A stretch of DNA of 64,000 nucleotides from Sclerotiophoma versabilis. Lineage: Eukaryota > Ascomycota > Dothideomycetes > Pleosporales > Didymellaceae. The stretch lies in the NCBI GenBank assembly GCA_012274445.1, contig JAAROD010000080.1, positions 434,001 through 498,000 on the forward strand. Direction: 5' to 3'. Made by a program: the position numbers and the translations under genes. A model generated the notes under the pieces. That model did no database searches and was not told the DNA's origin. It worked only from the letters and a program-made list of their open reading frames with translations. Below, piece after piece: positions 34,801-44,227 of the stretch (its first letter is position 1; each line of letters begins with the position of its first letter).

Positions 34801-35809
34801 TGCTGCGAAAGCTGACGAAGATTTTGAAGCACGCGAACATCAGCGTGCACAAGACGTGGTGCAGAACATTTTCGACACCTTCCAAGCCGAGGTTGCAAAT
34901 ACACTTCATGCTATGCTCTGCGAGCGAGTTACCAAGGTAACGGCATCGATCGAGCACATCAAAGGACGCTTGTCCGATGAGGCGCAGGAGTTGAACCCAA
35001 ATCAGACGCAAGAGGAAGGCGACGAGAAGCCGGAACTCTTGGAGATGCTCACATTGCTGAAGTGGTTGTTCGAGCTCCGCGAGCAGCTCCACAAGGAGCT
35101 GTTTGAACTTGAGAATGAGCGCAACGACCTGTATCGTGACATCATCGTTCTGCCCTACGTCCAAGCAAAGAACGACCAGAAGGTCAAGGAAGCAACTGAC
35201 TTCTTCCGCCGCGACGCGCAGGATCGCAAGGTCACCTTCGAGAAGGAGATTCTCAAGCGCTACGAAGAGTTCCTTGAAGTGATCGAGCGTAACGTAACCC
35301 GAGGTGTTGAGACACAGCTCTCGGCCTTTTGGGACATTGCGCCCGGCCTTCTGGTGATCGTGCAGAAAGTGCCACACCAACTTGACGGGTTTGGCATTCT
35401 GATCCCGGTGCAGGAGTACAGCGAAAACCCGGCGTATCACGACTTTCCGCTGCAATACCTCTACACTCTCCTCGCGCATGCAGGCCGCTCAGCGTATCAA
35501 TTTATCGAGTCTCAGATCAACCTGCTCTGTCTGCTTCATGAGGTAAAAACAGCCGTCATGACCGCAGGCTCGCGCCTTCTCGAGACACAGAGACTGCTGG
35601 AAGGGGAAGATCTGGCCAGCGTAGACGCTGAGATGAAAGCCATCCGTGCTGACGAAGAGCAGCGGCTGACGGACGACTTAAAGGAGAAGGTTGCCCTTGT
35701 CGAGAGCCAGTGGGATGAAGCTCTGGGGCAAGGTTTGAAAGAGTGCAAGACAAAGGTTGAGGAGTTTCTGACTGAGCAAGGGGGCTGGGACGATAGTTTG
35801 AGTGAGTAA
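31820..35809 (+). CDS. Large Pro/Ser-rich protein with C-terminal coiled-coil domain
   Basis: Single exon, 1329 aa, ATG at 31820 (MSSHHYSAVPPPPPPHPANA). Residues 1-900 are low-complexity Pro/Ser/Arg/Gln with many PPP runs (possible SH3, WW or profilin ligands) and basic patches (RERREESRATRERR). A short ordered block near 635-700 begins ASIERHRAFIEKEMRAENDE and continues RLELFAEFIVTESRFRRDRY. From about residue 905 (LVTLPPPYPRHHPAVNNNHP) to the end the sequence is helical and charged, with long coiled-coil stretches (LLKWLFELREQLHKELFELE; FEKEILKRYEEFLEVIERNV) and a conserved-looking core (LSAFWDIAPGLLVIVQKVPH). This suggests a cytoplasmic scaffold, perhaps linked to membrane or actin regulators. 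I cannot name the family with confidence. It is notable for having no intron over 4 kb. Confidence 0.8.
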   Translation: MSSHHYSAVPPPPPPHPANAPGHGQAVSPGRPAAVRPGIITQGTAFAQTHGNLQTPASATSLSPFSPFVNNSSSPYAPSPVASSPMAAPYNPQQWRGNGRAGVQYAPQQTQMAINPVRAQDLSGHEEAMPSPPPPYTPAHAQSQNISQALSSSPGHAFPQNHPPPPPIPQTSTPSSARAARSFHNRPVSIAIPSGLAATPVHTQFAPPPVGPGRERSSSRGLSNKFSLSNFRNRNNDHSPAPTAIESLHMSTHDALQRGDPGSSSQRNFAQYTPSPLDRRYVPDAQSPIRPPNARRAASAGVLGHGTETRTPIDETPPNLQSSWGSGMPLPPPPPGPPPSGSRSQSVGPGYDLDRSSTYPSAPPTRRPGRTTLGPIPPTPMGWEDESASVPAPPPLPPPPQARSPASHGLHVDANLQASRHHEYVAPPPETESESTVSGPSINSHSGSGSTLSRPRREGSARGSIRERREESRATRERRTEPSNNPWAHDLEVSTAKANLDLASPEGGLSRRGAITRNTPRSGGALRSPRSAHLYDDPGSVNSTPRIVTGPRAVSGAVPTPPFSPGTEHLSQKTPSAFPAKALPTPPPHSAEDERGLTTPSGVAIRSVSQASMHSVSTPHDASLHTPKPTDGDAFAQASIERHRAFIEKEMRAENDEERLELFAEFIVTESRFRRDRYSSAFDAIGAGDVMDLTRDLWRSNKTSGRRAITPNAQVTPLPRSKRSGSVSGESLDTRPSDSIPTTAASPASSRGPFTPQTEPASPSSASSQRARDVSWSNNYHPSLSPIPSMAMSTIPDEEDSRGRSASRWWESDDGSQGVGGRRLERTKRESKYMGLVMETQESFHQDGQNQPTPKHYRASSSSRPVAYGPDEYPPEKVGLHDGKGKQPASYDFPTPTPPAVDSHKLDVSRLVTLPPPYPRHHPAVNNNHPDLASIRSSLRTLTDLNDVKTTKANFEIKIEARKESENASLNDRRAQVRYNIQENLRNGQMSFQDAAKADEDFEAREHQRAQDVVQNIFDTFQAEVANTLHAMLCERVTKVTASIEHIKGRLSDEAQELNPNQTQEEGDEKPELLEMLTLLKWLFELREQLHKELFELENERNDLYRDIIVLPYVQAKNDQKVKEATDFFRRDAQDRKVTFEKEILKRYEEFLEVIERNVTRGVETQLSAFWDIAPGLLVIVQKVPHQLDGFGILIPVQEYSENPAYHDFPLQYLYTLLAHAGRSAYQFIESQINLLCLLHEVKTAVMTAGSRLLETQRLLEGEDLASVDAEMKAIRADEEQRLTDDLKEKVALVESQWDEALGQGLKECKTKVEEFLTEQGGWDDSLSE

Positions 35810-36678
35810 GTGGAGCACAGCACGTTCGTTCACTTGGTTCTTTGTCATATTTGAGCACAGATACCCATCATTTGCTGTCGTTTGTAGGTGCGTTGAAATG
35901 AAATGCTTGCTTGCGATACACCTACTTTGTCGATGCTTTCTCGCCCAATGATCCTCCAGTGTCACATGTGAACGTCCCGTCAGCAACGAACGCCTCATGC
36001 GCAGTATTATTTCCCGCGCTCAATTCTCTGGTTTCCGTACTGTAACTCAGTGGTGCTCGAGCTTGTTTACACACCAAGCTGCCTTGTTGTCGAATGCATC
36101 TAACTTGCACGAGCTGCAGGAACCGCCGTTTCGCAAGTCCTGGGGCGTCTCTGTGCGCCTGCCGAGACAGTAGCAAACAACAAACAGTGCTTAGTGCTAC
36201 TGCTCGTCCGTCATGCTCAATTTCTGTACTTTGACGTCAGTGCAGATTTTATCCAGTCCTACTGCCATTCGTCGGTGTGCAGGAAAGCTCGTTCGTTCAC
36301 CGCCTACTCCGAATGCAGCTAGTTGCCGCGCACTGACCGGCGCCTCACAGAAAATATCCCACTTGAAAGTACAGCGTGCCCTTCAACCTCTCACCGTTTC
36401 CCACCACCATACACAAAGCTCTCCAAAGTCCCGGTCCCCTTACGCGGATCGTCACATAACAGAAAAGAAACAAAAAAATCCAGAAAACCACAAAAAAATC
36501 TCGTGCGACGCACTTCGCCCGCTTCGTCAACCCCTCCACCGTTGTCGAGCGACCTTCCCTTTCACGACCGCTCGCCGCAAGTAGAAGGAAAGCAGCACAC
36601 TCGCCTGTTCGCTCTCTAGGTCTCTTCTAGGGCCTTGAATACTACACATCTTCTTGTCGCAACTTGTTTGACGCGCAG
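35810..36678. other. Promoter and presumed leader region of pab1
   Basis: No gene is seen. Contains the A-rich tract annotated separately and, nearer the start codon, CT-rich sequence typical of fungal transcription starts. Confidence 0.5.
36458..36498 (+). promoter_or_regulatory. A-rich tract upstream of pab1, possible Pab1-binding leader element
   Basis: By my count 30 of 41 bases are A, in four oligo(A) runs. In animals an A-rich 5' UTR of the poly(A)-binding-protein mRNA is bound by the protein itself to limit translation. Whether this tract is transcribed here is unknown; it lies about 290-330 bp before the ATG. Confidence 0.35.
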
Positions 36679-36778
36679 GTGAGTCGAAACTTTTCTAGTG
36701 AAGCGAGTGGACCTGCACATGCGCACCCTGCACCTTCTTACAAAATTCACAGCACACCGCCACTAACACACCACCCAG
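36679..36778 (+). other. Probable 5' UTR intron of pab1
   Basis: CAG|GTGAGT donor at 36679, CACTAAC branch point at about 36761-36767, and CCCAG acceptor ending at 36778, nine bases before the ATG. Leader introns are common in highly expressed fungal genes. Confidence 0.55.
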
Positions 36779-36787
36779 ATACCCACC

Positions 36788-39104
36788 ATGTCTGAAGTCG
36801 CCAACTCTACCTCTCCCGTCCAGGATGGCGCTGCCAACGCCAACGGTGCCGAGGTCAACACCCAGGTCCCCGCTGCCCAGGGCGAGGCTCCCACCCCAAC
36901 CGCCCAGCAGGCTCACCAGAACTCCGCCTCCCTTTATGTCGGCGAGCTCGATCCCTCCGTCACCGAGGCTATGCTCTTCGAGCTGTTCTCCTCCATCGGT
37001 CAGGTCGCTTCGATCCGTGTCTGCCGTGACGCCGTCACCCGTCGCTCGCTCGGTTACGCGTATGTTAACTACAACAGCTCTGAGGACGGCGAGAAGGCCC
37101 TCGAGGAGCTGAACTACACCGTTATCAAGGGCAGGCCTTGCCGTATCATGTGGTCTCAGCGTGACCCCGCTCTGCGCAAGACTGGTCAGGGCAACGTCTT
37201 CATCAAGAACCTTGACCACGCCATTGACAACAAGGCTCTTCACGACACCTTCGCCGCCTTCGGCAACATCCTGTCTTGCAAGGTCGCTCAGGACGAGATG
37301 GGCAACTCCAAGGGCTACGGATTCGTCCACTACGAGACCGCTGAGGCCGCTAACAACGCCATCAAGCATGTTAACGGCATGCTTCTGAACGAGAAGAAGG
37401 TTTTCGTCGGTCACCACATCCCCAAGAAGGAGCGCATGAGCAAGTTCGAGGAGATGAAGGCCAACTTCACCAATATTTACGTCAAGAACATTGACCTCGA
37501 TGTCACCGACGACGAGTTCCGTGAGCTTTTCGAGAAGCACGGAGATATCACCTCCGCGTCTATCGCAAGGGACGACCAGGGCAAGAGCCGTGGTTTTGGT
37601 TTCGTCAACTACGTCAAGCACGAGGCCGCCGCAACTGCCGTTGACGCCTTGAACGACAGCGACTTCAAGGGCCAGAAGCTCTACGTTGGCCGTGCCCAGA
37701 AAAAGCACGAGCGTGAGGAGGAGCTCCGTAAGCAGTACGAGGCTGCCCGTCTTGAGAAGCAGTCCAAGTACCAGGGTGTCAACCTTTACATCAAGAACCT
37801 CGGTGACGAGGTCGATGACGAGAAGCTCCGCGAGATGTTCACTCCTTTCGGTACTATCACCTCTGCTAAGGTCATGCGCGATGCCGTCCCTGCTGAGGGC
37901 GCCAAGTCCGAGTCTGACTCAGAGGAGAAGAAGGCTGAGACTGAGGAGAAGAAGGACGAGAAGGAGGTTGAGGAGAAGAAGGAGGTTGAGGAGAAGAAGG
38001 AGTCTGAGGAGAAGAAGGAGTCTGAGGAGAAGGAGGAGTCCTCTGACGAGAAGAAGGACGACTCTACCAAGGCCGGTGATAAGGTCACCATCAAGGGCGA
38101 GAAGAAGATCCTCGGCAAGAGCAAGGGCTTCGGTTTCGTCTGCTTCAGCAACCCCGACGAGGCTACCAAGGCTGTCACCGACATGAACCAGCGCATGTTC
38201 GACGGCAAGCCCCTCTACGTCGCTCTTGCTCAGCGCAAGGATGTCCGCAAGAACCAGCTTGAGGCCACTATCCAGGCCCGCAACCAGCTCCGTATGCAGC
38301 AGCAACAGCAGCAGCAGTTCGGCGGTATGCCCCAGATGTTCGTTGCCCCTGGTCAGCCTATGATGTTCCCTCCTGGCGGTCGTGGACAGATGCCTTTCCC
38401 CGCTGGCATGCCCGGTCAGCAGGGTGGTCGTGGCTTCCCTGGCGGTATGCCCCAGCAGGGCGGCCGTGGCGGCCCCAACGCCCAGCAGATGCCTCCTATG
38501 TACATGCCCCCTGGTATGGCTCCCGGTGGCTTCCCTGCTCCTTACATGACTCCCCAGTACATGCAGCTTGCCGCTCAGGCTCAGCAGGCTATGGGTGGCC
38601 GTGGCGGTCGCGGCGCCGGCCCCATGCCTGGCATGCCCGGTATGCCTCAGGGTCAGATGGCTCCTGCCATGCGCGGTGGTCAAGGCTTCCCTCAGGGTGG
38701 CCGCGGTGGTCCTAACGGCCGTCCTGGCCAGGGTCCCCAGGCTGGTTTCCCTCGCGCTGGTGGTATTGACTTGAACGTCCTCAACGCTGCTCCCGTCGGC
38801 CAGCAGAAGCAGATGCTCGGTGAGGCTCTCTACCCCAAGATCCACGAGATGCAGCCCGAGTTGGCCGGCAAGATCACCGGTATGCTCCTCGAGATGGACA
38901 ACAGCGAGCTCATCAACCTGTAAGTTACCTTCCAGTCCACGCATTGATTCACCTCTAACTTGTCACAGCACTTCCGACGAGGCCGCTCTCCGCGCTAAAG
39001 TTGATGAGGCCATGAGCGTCTATGACGAATACGTCAAGAACAAGGACGGTGAGGGCGAGAAGGAGGCCCCCAAGGAGGAGACCAAGGAAGAGACCAAGGC
39101 TTAA
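36788..39104 (+). CDS. pab1: Polyadenylate-binding protein, cytoplasmic and nuclear
   Basis: Exons 36788-38919 and 38969-39104 (intron 49 bp, GTAAGT...CAG); 755 aa. It binds mRNA poly(A) tails and links them to translation initiation and deadenylation. Four RRMs: SLYVGELDPSV (about 47-125), GNVFIKNLD (135-212), TNIYVKNID (228-305) and VNLYIKNLGDEV (from 331), each with RNP1 motifs such as KGYGFVHYET and SRGFGFVNYV. RRM4 is split by a ~70-residue Glu/Lys/Ser insert (about 369-442) before its RNP1 KSKGFGFVCF, a feature I know from Pezizomycotina Pab1. A Gln/Gly/Met/Pro-rich linker (about 500-660) precedes the PABC/MLLE domain, LGEALYPKIHEMQPELAGKI then TGMLLEMDNSELI (about 677-710), which recruits PAM2-motif partners. 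The extra C-terminal exon adds an acidic tail. Codon use is strongly biased, as for abundant proteins. Confidence 0.97.
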
Positions 39105-39688
39105 CTTTCTTCTAGTTGCTACCGAGTAGGGCTCGCTCAGTATCACCATTGATCGACAGCGACCCACGACGGTTTCAATAGTTTCTTAATGGCGAACGGC
39201 GCACGGTTCACGGTTCTTCTTACGATGGCGGACGGCTTCACGAATGCACCCAAAAGTTCTGACGATTTCGACGCGGTCTCGACCTTCTCTCGACACCGAC
39301 CCCTTAGCTGGACGTCGGTTGTCGCCCAATCTCGATCTACTGAGTTGGGTTTTCGATGGTTCTTTAGTTTGTTTTGTATCATAGATGGACGAGTCTGCGA
39401 TGACAGAGACGATATGGGTGGATTGATGGATTTCCCAGTATGATACCTCACAGCAGCTGTTACAAACCTGGCTGGCTTATGTTCGACCCCGATTGTTTAC
39501 CGATAGGGTAATGACGGTAGATGTATGGCGGATGGTGCATGATGTGGATGATGGATATGACAAGGAGTAGATCTTACGGCTGTAGGCTATAGTCTAATAG
39601 ATCTTTGAACAACATGCTAAGCGTTGCTTGAGCGTGACATGTCTGTGAGTCTGTCGCAGACCTACCCTTTCAACCGGTCGAGACAATA
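39105..39688. other. pab1 3' region, no gene seen
   Basis: Downstream sequence between pab1 and the GMC relic. No protein-like frame. Confidence 0.45.
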
Positions 39689-40060
39689 TCAACAGAAGCT
39701 GTGCCACCTTGGGCGTATCCTTCTATTGTTGTCTGACTTCTCCCAGTCCTTGGAGCTCTGGGGCGAGTGCCATGCTCCAGCGGAAACGATGACTTCCTTA
39801 GGCGCTGAGATGGTGAAAGGACTCATGCCGTCGTTGGTTACATTCACAGCAGTCGCGGCACCGTTTTCGAAGATGATGTTCCGCGCTTGGGCGTTGATGT
39901 AGGTCGTCAAGCCTGGACGAGCGAATGCTTCAGCCAGGAATGAGCTCTCTGCCGAGCTACAAAGACCAGTCTGGCCGTTGATTGTAAACCGCCACCAGCC
40001 AAAGCCGCTCAAGACTCCGCTCGCGAAACCTGGTGTCTGCTTGAGTCCAAGTGCTGAGAA

Positions 40061-40085
40061 AGCTGCAGCTGCAGCTGCAGCTGCA
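40061..40085. repeat. (AGCTGC)4 microsatellite in the GMC relic
   Basis: Four hexamer units plus one base, coding a poly-Ala run in the minus-strand frame of the relic. Confidence 0.9.
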
Positions 40086-40122
40086 ACATACTGCGACAGT
40101 GGGTTGATATAGTTGGGATAGC

Positions 40123-40161
40123 TGACACGATGCCTGACATGATGCCTGACACGATGCCTGA
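40123..40161. repeat. 12-bp tandem repeat (TGACACGATGCC-type) x3
   Basis: Three units at 40123, 40135 and 40147, differing only at one C/T position, followed by a partial unit. It marks the broken 5' edge of the GMC relic. Confidence 0.9.
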
Positions 40162-40198
40162 CTGGGCGATGCAATGCTCGCAGCGACATTATCCGCAA

Positions 40199-40522
40199 CT
40201 GGTCATATGTGCGGACTCCCTCCTAACATACCCTGGACGGTAAGATGGATCTTACTAGCTACTCATAAAAGCTAACGATCGGTCTTGATATGATAAGAAT
40301 TAGAAAAGTTGTAATAGAGCCACATATATACACACACACATGAAAATTACAGAGCCAGCCTCTCTACTCCTCCTCTAACACGTGCTAGCTGTAGAGTGTG
40401 TTGACTGGATTGTTTTGCTGGATTAATCGTCTATGGGTGTTACATGGTAGATGGTGATACATGGGTGATATACATGTCAGGCCGTGAGTGTTTCCTCGTC
40501 GTCATCTTACACCATGCACATC
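40199..40522. other. Intergenic, AT-richer, no gene seen
   Basis: Contains a short CA/TA-rich run (about 40320-40345). No coding signal. Confidence 0.45.
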
Positions 40523-41290
40523 TCATCCTCTCCTCCGGGGTGGCGGCGTCCAGGGCTTCGGCTGCCAGTCGTCGCCAGGATTGCCAGTCCCAGCCTGCTT
40601 CCAGGGCGAGTCTTGCTTGGGCTCTTTGTTTGTCCGCATCCTCTTCTTCGCCTTGAAGGCAGGCGCGTCTTCAGACAGGCCGGAGTCTTGCTGAGGCGCC
40701 TCGGCACCGGGGGTGACATCTGGGCGCATGTCGTGCGCCGGCCTTTCTGTCTCCTCGGACCTTGCCTCGGCACTCGGCGAGTGCTGCGCCCTCGACCTCA
40801 ATTCCTGGTCGGCGTTGGTCTGCACGAGGCCCGACTTTGGATCTCGCGACTCGAGCACTTGTATGGGCTGCTGCTTGTCCGGGGCATCCAGCGCGCTCGG
40901 CTTGGCAGCCCACCTCTCATCTGCCCTGGCAGCAAGCAGCTTGATGTTGGCCTGCCTCTGGAGCTCTGCGCGCTGCTCGTGCAGGGTGGGTGGGTCGAAG
41001 CGCGTGTGGCGCAACCACTGCATCCATCCGGGAGAGATGTTGACGTCGCCGTAGTGGGTGGAGCGCGAGTATTTGGCAATGCGGCGGTTGCGCAGGGAGT
41101 GCAGGGCGTCCTTGAACTCCCAGAATGTGTTGCCCTGGAGATCGAAGCCTGAGCACGTCAACAACTGGGCCTGCCGTGAATGGGCGGCGTGGGGCGGAGA
41201 CTCACCGACCAGCCACCTCTTGCGCCAGGGGAAGCGCAGCATCCTCCACTCGTACCACGCCCGCTTGATGGGCCCCGGTGGTTTCGGCAT
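40523..41290 (-). CDS. NDUFAF2/NDUFA12-family complex I assembly factor
   Basis: Two exons, 41290-41206 and 41148-40523, intron 41149-41205 (GTGAGT...CAG, 57 bp); 236 aa. Splicing gives WLVGFDLQGNTFWEFKD, the hallmark start of the NDUFA12/NDUFAF2 (mimitin, B17.2L) domain. It is followed by RRIAKYSRSTHYGDVNISPG and WMQWLRHTRFDPPTLHEQ, then a long polar disordered tail. The length and tail match the assembly factor rather than the shorter structural subunit. In other fungi and animals the protein works in mitochondria on late complex I assembly. The intron is stop-free and in frame, so an unspliced reading is also open, with 19 extra residues. The start is 230 bp from the divergent Scp1-like gene. 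Confidence 0.85.
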   Translation of the reverse strand: MPKPPGPIKRAWYEWRMLRFPWRKRWLVGESPPHAAHSRQAQLLTCSGFDLQGNTFWEFKDALHSLRNRRIAKYSRSTHYGDVNISPGWMQWLRHTRFDPPTLHEQRAELQRQANIKLLAARADERWAAKPSALDAPDKQQPIQVLESRDPKSGLVQTNADQELRSRAQHSPSAEARSEETERPAHDMRPDVTPGAEAPQQDSGLSEDAPAFKAKKRMRTNKEPKQDSPWKQAGTGNPGDDWQPKPWTPPPRRRG

Positions 41291-41520
41291 GGTGTGTTGT
41301 CGTGGAGGCGGGTCGTTGGCGGGCTGGAATTAATTAGCTGTGTTATCGATTGCGCTTTGGGCCGGCGTGCTGATGCTAGACCCTGGCGGATGACGTTGGG
41401 GGTCGGCATGGCCATCCCTGTCCACACGCGGCAGCAGGCAGACGTCCCCCACCTGCTCAGCCCGCCGTGCCTTGGACAGCGACGGCACACGACGGCCACA
41501 GACTGCGCTGCGCATACAAC
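41291..41520. promoter_or_regulatory. Compact bidirectional promoter
   Basis: Only 230 bp separate the start codons of the NDUFAF2-like gene (-) and the Scp1-like gene (+), so both must use this interval. No specific site is claimed. Confidence 0.6.
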
Positions 41521-43527
41521 ATGGCGTCCGTCACCAGCCTCGACCAGGACATGAAGAAGCTGCGCATGGGCAGATACACGCCGCAGGCCGCCAACGAGGT
41601 GCGCGCGTGGATCGAGGAGACGCTGGGCGAGCGGCTGCCGGCAGAGGACCTGCTGGACGCGCTCAAGGACGGGACGGCGCTGTGCAGGTAGGACACGCTG
41701 CGTCTGCTGCCGACGCGATGCTGACGGTGCAGGCTCGTCAACATGGCAGTCCCCACCCCCGTCCGCTTCAAGAAGTCGGCCATGCCCTTCATCCAGATGG
41801 AGAACATTGCGCACTTCCTCCGCGCCTGCGAGATGCCGCCCCTCAACATGCCCTCGCACGACCGCTTCCTCACCGTCGACCTCTACGAGAGCAAGGACCC
41901 GGCCCAGGTGCTGCAGTGCCTGGCCGCCTTCTCGCGCGCCGCCAACCAGATCAACCCGGCCCAGTTCCCCACGAGCATCGGCCCCAAGCGCAGCGCCGCC
42001 GCCATGAGCCCGACGACGCCCGCAACGCCCGACTTCAGCAGGAGCTACGGCTCGTCGACCTTCAACCCCATGAAGCCCCCGCCCGACAAGCCGAAGACGA
42101 AGCCGCAGCCCCTCAGTCCCTCGCGCACCGGCGGCAGCAGCGCCTCGAGGAACTCGACCGGCATGCCCGTCTCGCCGCCCGGCGGCGTGAGCACCTGGAG
42201 CAACAAGGCAGACCAGGGCCTCACCTCGCCGGCCTGGAACATCCACCAGTACGGGTACATGGGCGGCGCGAGCCAGGGGAACCAGGGCATTGCCTTTGGC
42301 GCGCGCCGCCAGATCACGAGCGCGGGACCCCACGTGCCCAACATGGCAGAGAAGGAGCGCAAGCGGCGTGAGAAGGCCGAAGAAGAGGAGCGCTTGCGGG
42401 TTGCCGCCGAGGAGGCAGAGAACCACCGCCGCGTCGAGCGCGACGCCGAGGAAGAGCGCCAGCGGGCCGAAGAGGAGCGACTGTGGGAAGAGGAGTCGCG
42501 CAAGCAGCGCGAAGCCAAAGAGCGCCGCCTCGAGGAGCAGAAGCGCGAATGGGAAGAGCAGGAACGGCAGTGGAAGATGCAGGAGGAAGCCCGCCAGAAG
42601 GAGGAGCGCGAAGCCCAAGAGGCCGCCGAAAAAGAAGCCCGGCGAAAGCGCGCAGGCAGCGATGCCAGACTGCGAGGCCAGTACCTCTCCCACTACCAAG
42701 CCGAGCAGAACACGCGCAGCCGCCCGACCAGCCAGAACGACGACCACAACGACCGCATCGCCGAGCTCGAGCGCCAACTGGAGGAAGCCAAAGAGCGCGA
42801 GCGCCAGTACCAGGCCGAGCGCGAGAGTCGCAAGCAACGCGCCCGCTCCAAGTCCCGCACCCGCGAGCGCTCAAAGAGCCGCTCCCGCCCTCCACCACCG
42901 CCTCGCGCGCCCTCGCCACAGGAAAGCAACGTCTCATGGGCCCAGGCTGACGATCGCGCATACCTCCGCGATGCCTGGGAAGCAAACCAGCGTGAACCTG
43001 CACGCCCCATCCACACACCCGAGCCCGCCCTCTCCTCCTCAACAAGCTCCCGGCCCCTGCCCGAGCCCACGAGCCCGCGCCCTCTGCCCGATCCCGCGGC
43101 GTACATGAGAGCCTCCCAGGGCTCGGCCGCCCCGAGCAGAACCGAGCGCTATCTTGCCTCGAACCCCGCTCCCGTCCCACCCAAACCAGCAACCTACGCA
43201 GCCCAGGAATCGACAACCGCAAACGAGCAGCGCGCCGAAGAAGCGCGGAGGAAAGAGCGCCAGCAATCCACCAAGGACCGGGGATGGGCCAGCAAATCAC
43301 TACTGGAGCGCGAGATGGAGCGCGAGCGCGAGCGCCAGAAGGAATGGGAGCAATCCCAACGCGAGCTGCAGAGCGCCGCCAAAGACCCCAGCGCCGGCAC
43401 AGGAGAAGGCCAGAGCTGGGACGTCAACCAGTACGGATACATGGGCGGCGACAGCCAGAACAGGGGCGGCATCAATTTCGGCGGGAAGAGACAAATCCTG
43501 GGGCCCCGCCCTTTTGGCCCGCGATGA
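41521..43527 (+). CDS. Calponin-homology (Scp1/transgelin-like) protein with two calponin-type motifs
   Basis: Exons 41521-41687 and 41733-43527 (intron 45 bp, GTAGGA...CAG); 653 aa. The N-terminal ~130 residues form a single CH domain (EVRAWIEETLGERLP; LKDGTALCRLVN across the splice; FIQMENIAHFLRACEMPP), as in yeast Scp1 and animal transgelin, which bundle F-actin. Two near-identical calponin-type motifs follow, YGYMGGASQGNQGIAFGARR (about 227) and YGYMGGDSQNRGGINFGGKR (about 622, at the C-terminus). They are separated by a long Arg/Glu coiled coil (about 258-430) and a Pro/Ser-rich region. Yeast Scp1 is about 200 aa, so this is a strongly extended version. High GC and third-position bias make both antisense frames open; those are shadows. 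The likely role is cortical actin crosslinking. Confidence 0.85.
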
Positions 43528-44227
43528 GTAAAATAAAACGTAGGTATGCAATGAATAGCATTGAGATACAAGCCCCTGAATGCGCTTGCTTTTTTTTTTT
43601 TTTCCCAATAGAGTCATAGTACCCAATAATACCGATTTTGAATTTTGAAATCCCATTACAGAGTACTCCTCCGGCTGTCCGAGGGCGTGTGAAACTTGTT
43701 TTCCTTTTTTTTCTTTTCTTTTTTTCCTCTCGTGCGTTGTTATCGTAAAGATCGAAGAAAGGTGCGCTGACCATACGAGTCAATGCTGTGTATAGCAATG
43801 GACCGTAGCTCAACAAGGCCAGGCGAGGGCGGTAGGTGCACTGCAATGGCAGGCGGAATGGTGAAGGTATTAGATTGGATTGGATTGGATTGGAGGGAAA
43901 GCAGTGAACCATGATAGCGGTTGTTGGAGAACAAGTGAGATGAAGAAGTCTTGTAAATCAACACGAAAACACAGTGACCCATCACAAGAACTGTACAGCA
44001 CCCCGTAAGCATAGTAGAGCACACTGAAAAGTCCTGTCTGGAACCTATTGCTATTCGAAGGAAATGCAGACAGTATGTGTTTACCGCAAGCCATCTATAT
44101 CCCTTCACTGGCAGGCCCGCACTGCACGTGTACTTTCACTGTCACAACTGCAGCCACCATATATGTCCACCCATGCCCACCCTTAATCGCATTGTATCGT
44201 TGCCGCAACCACACAAACCTGCCAACC
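43528..44227. other. Intergenic with simple repeats
   Basis: Contains a T14 run (about 43590-43603), further T-rich runs (43700-43730) and (TTGGA)4. No gene is seen. Confidence 0.5.
43875..43894 (+). repeat. (TTGGA)4 microsatellite
   Basis: Four perfect pentamer units, flanked by near-matches. Confidence 0.85.

Larger units (their letters stand above)
39689..40198 (-). pseudogene. Truncated GMC-type oxidoreductase relic
   Basis: The translation from about 40130 down to 39748 is clearly the middle of a glucose-methanol-choline (FAD) oxidoreductase: PGFASGVLSGFGWWRFTING, SSAESSFLAEAFARPGLTTY, INAQARNIIFENGAATAVNV, APKEVIVSAGAWHSPQ. It breaks off exactly after HSPQ, where family members continue into the LLxxSGIGP block. 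The FAD-binding N-terminus is replaced by poly-Ala coding (AGCTGC)n and a 12-bp tandem repeat. Neither the start domain nor the C-terminal catalytic His region is present, so the fragment cannot be functional. GMC genes are often multi-copy in dothideomycetes; this looks like debris of one. Confidence 0.8.

Noticed and set aside
36695..38944. Two minus-strand frames of more than 330 codons over pab1
   Set aside because: Shadows of pab1. The Leu/Val-rich or Thr/His-rich translations mirror its codon bias.
41158..42837. 559-codon open frame on the minus strand
   Set aside because: Antisense shadow of the GC-rich, strongly biased Scp1-like gene. The translation is Leu/Ala/Gly-rich without family features, while the plus strand has a CH domain.
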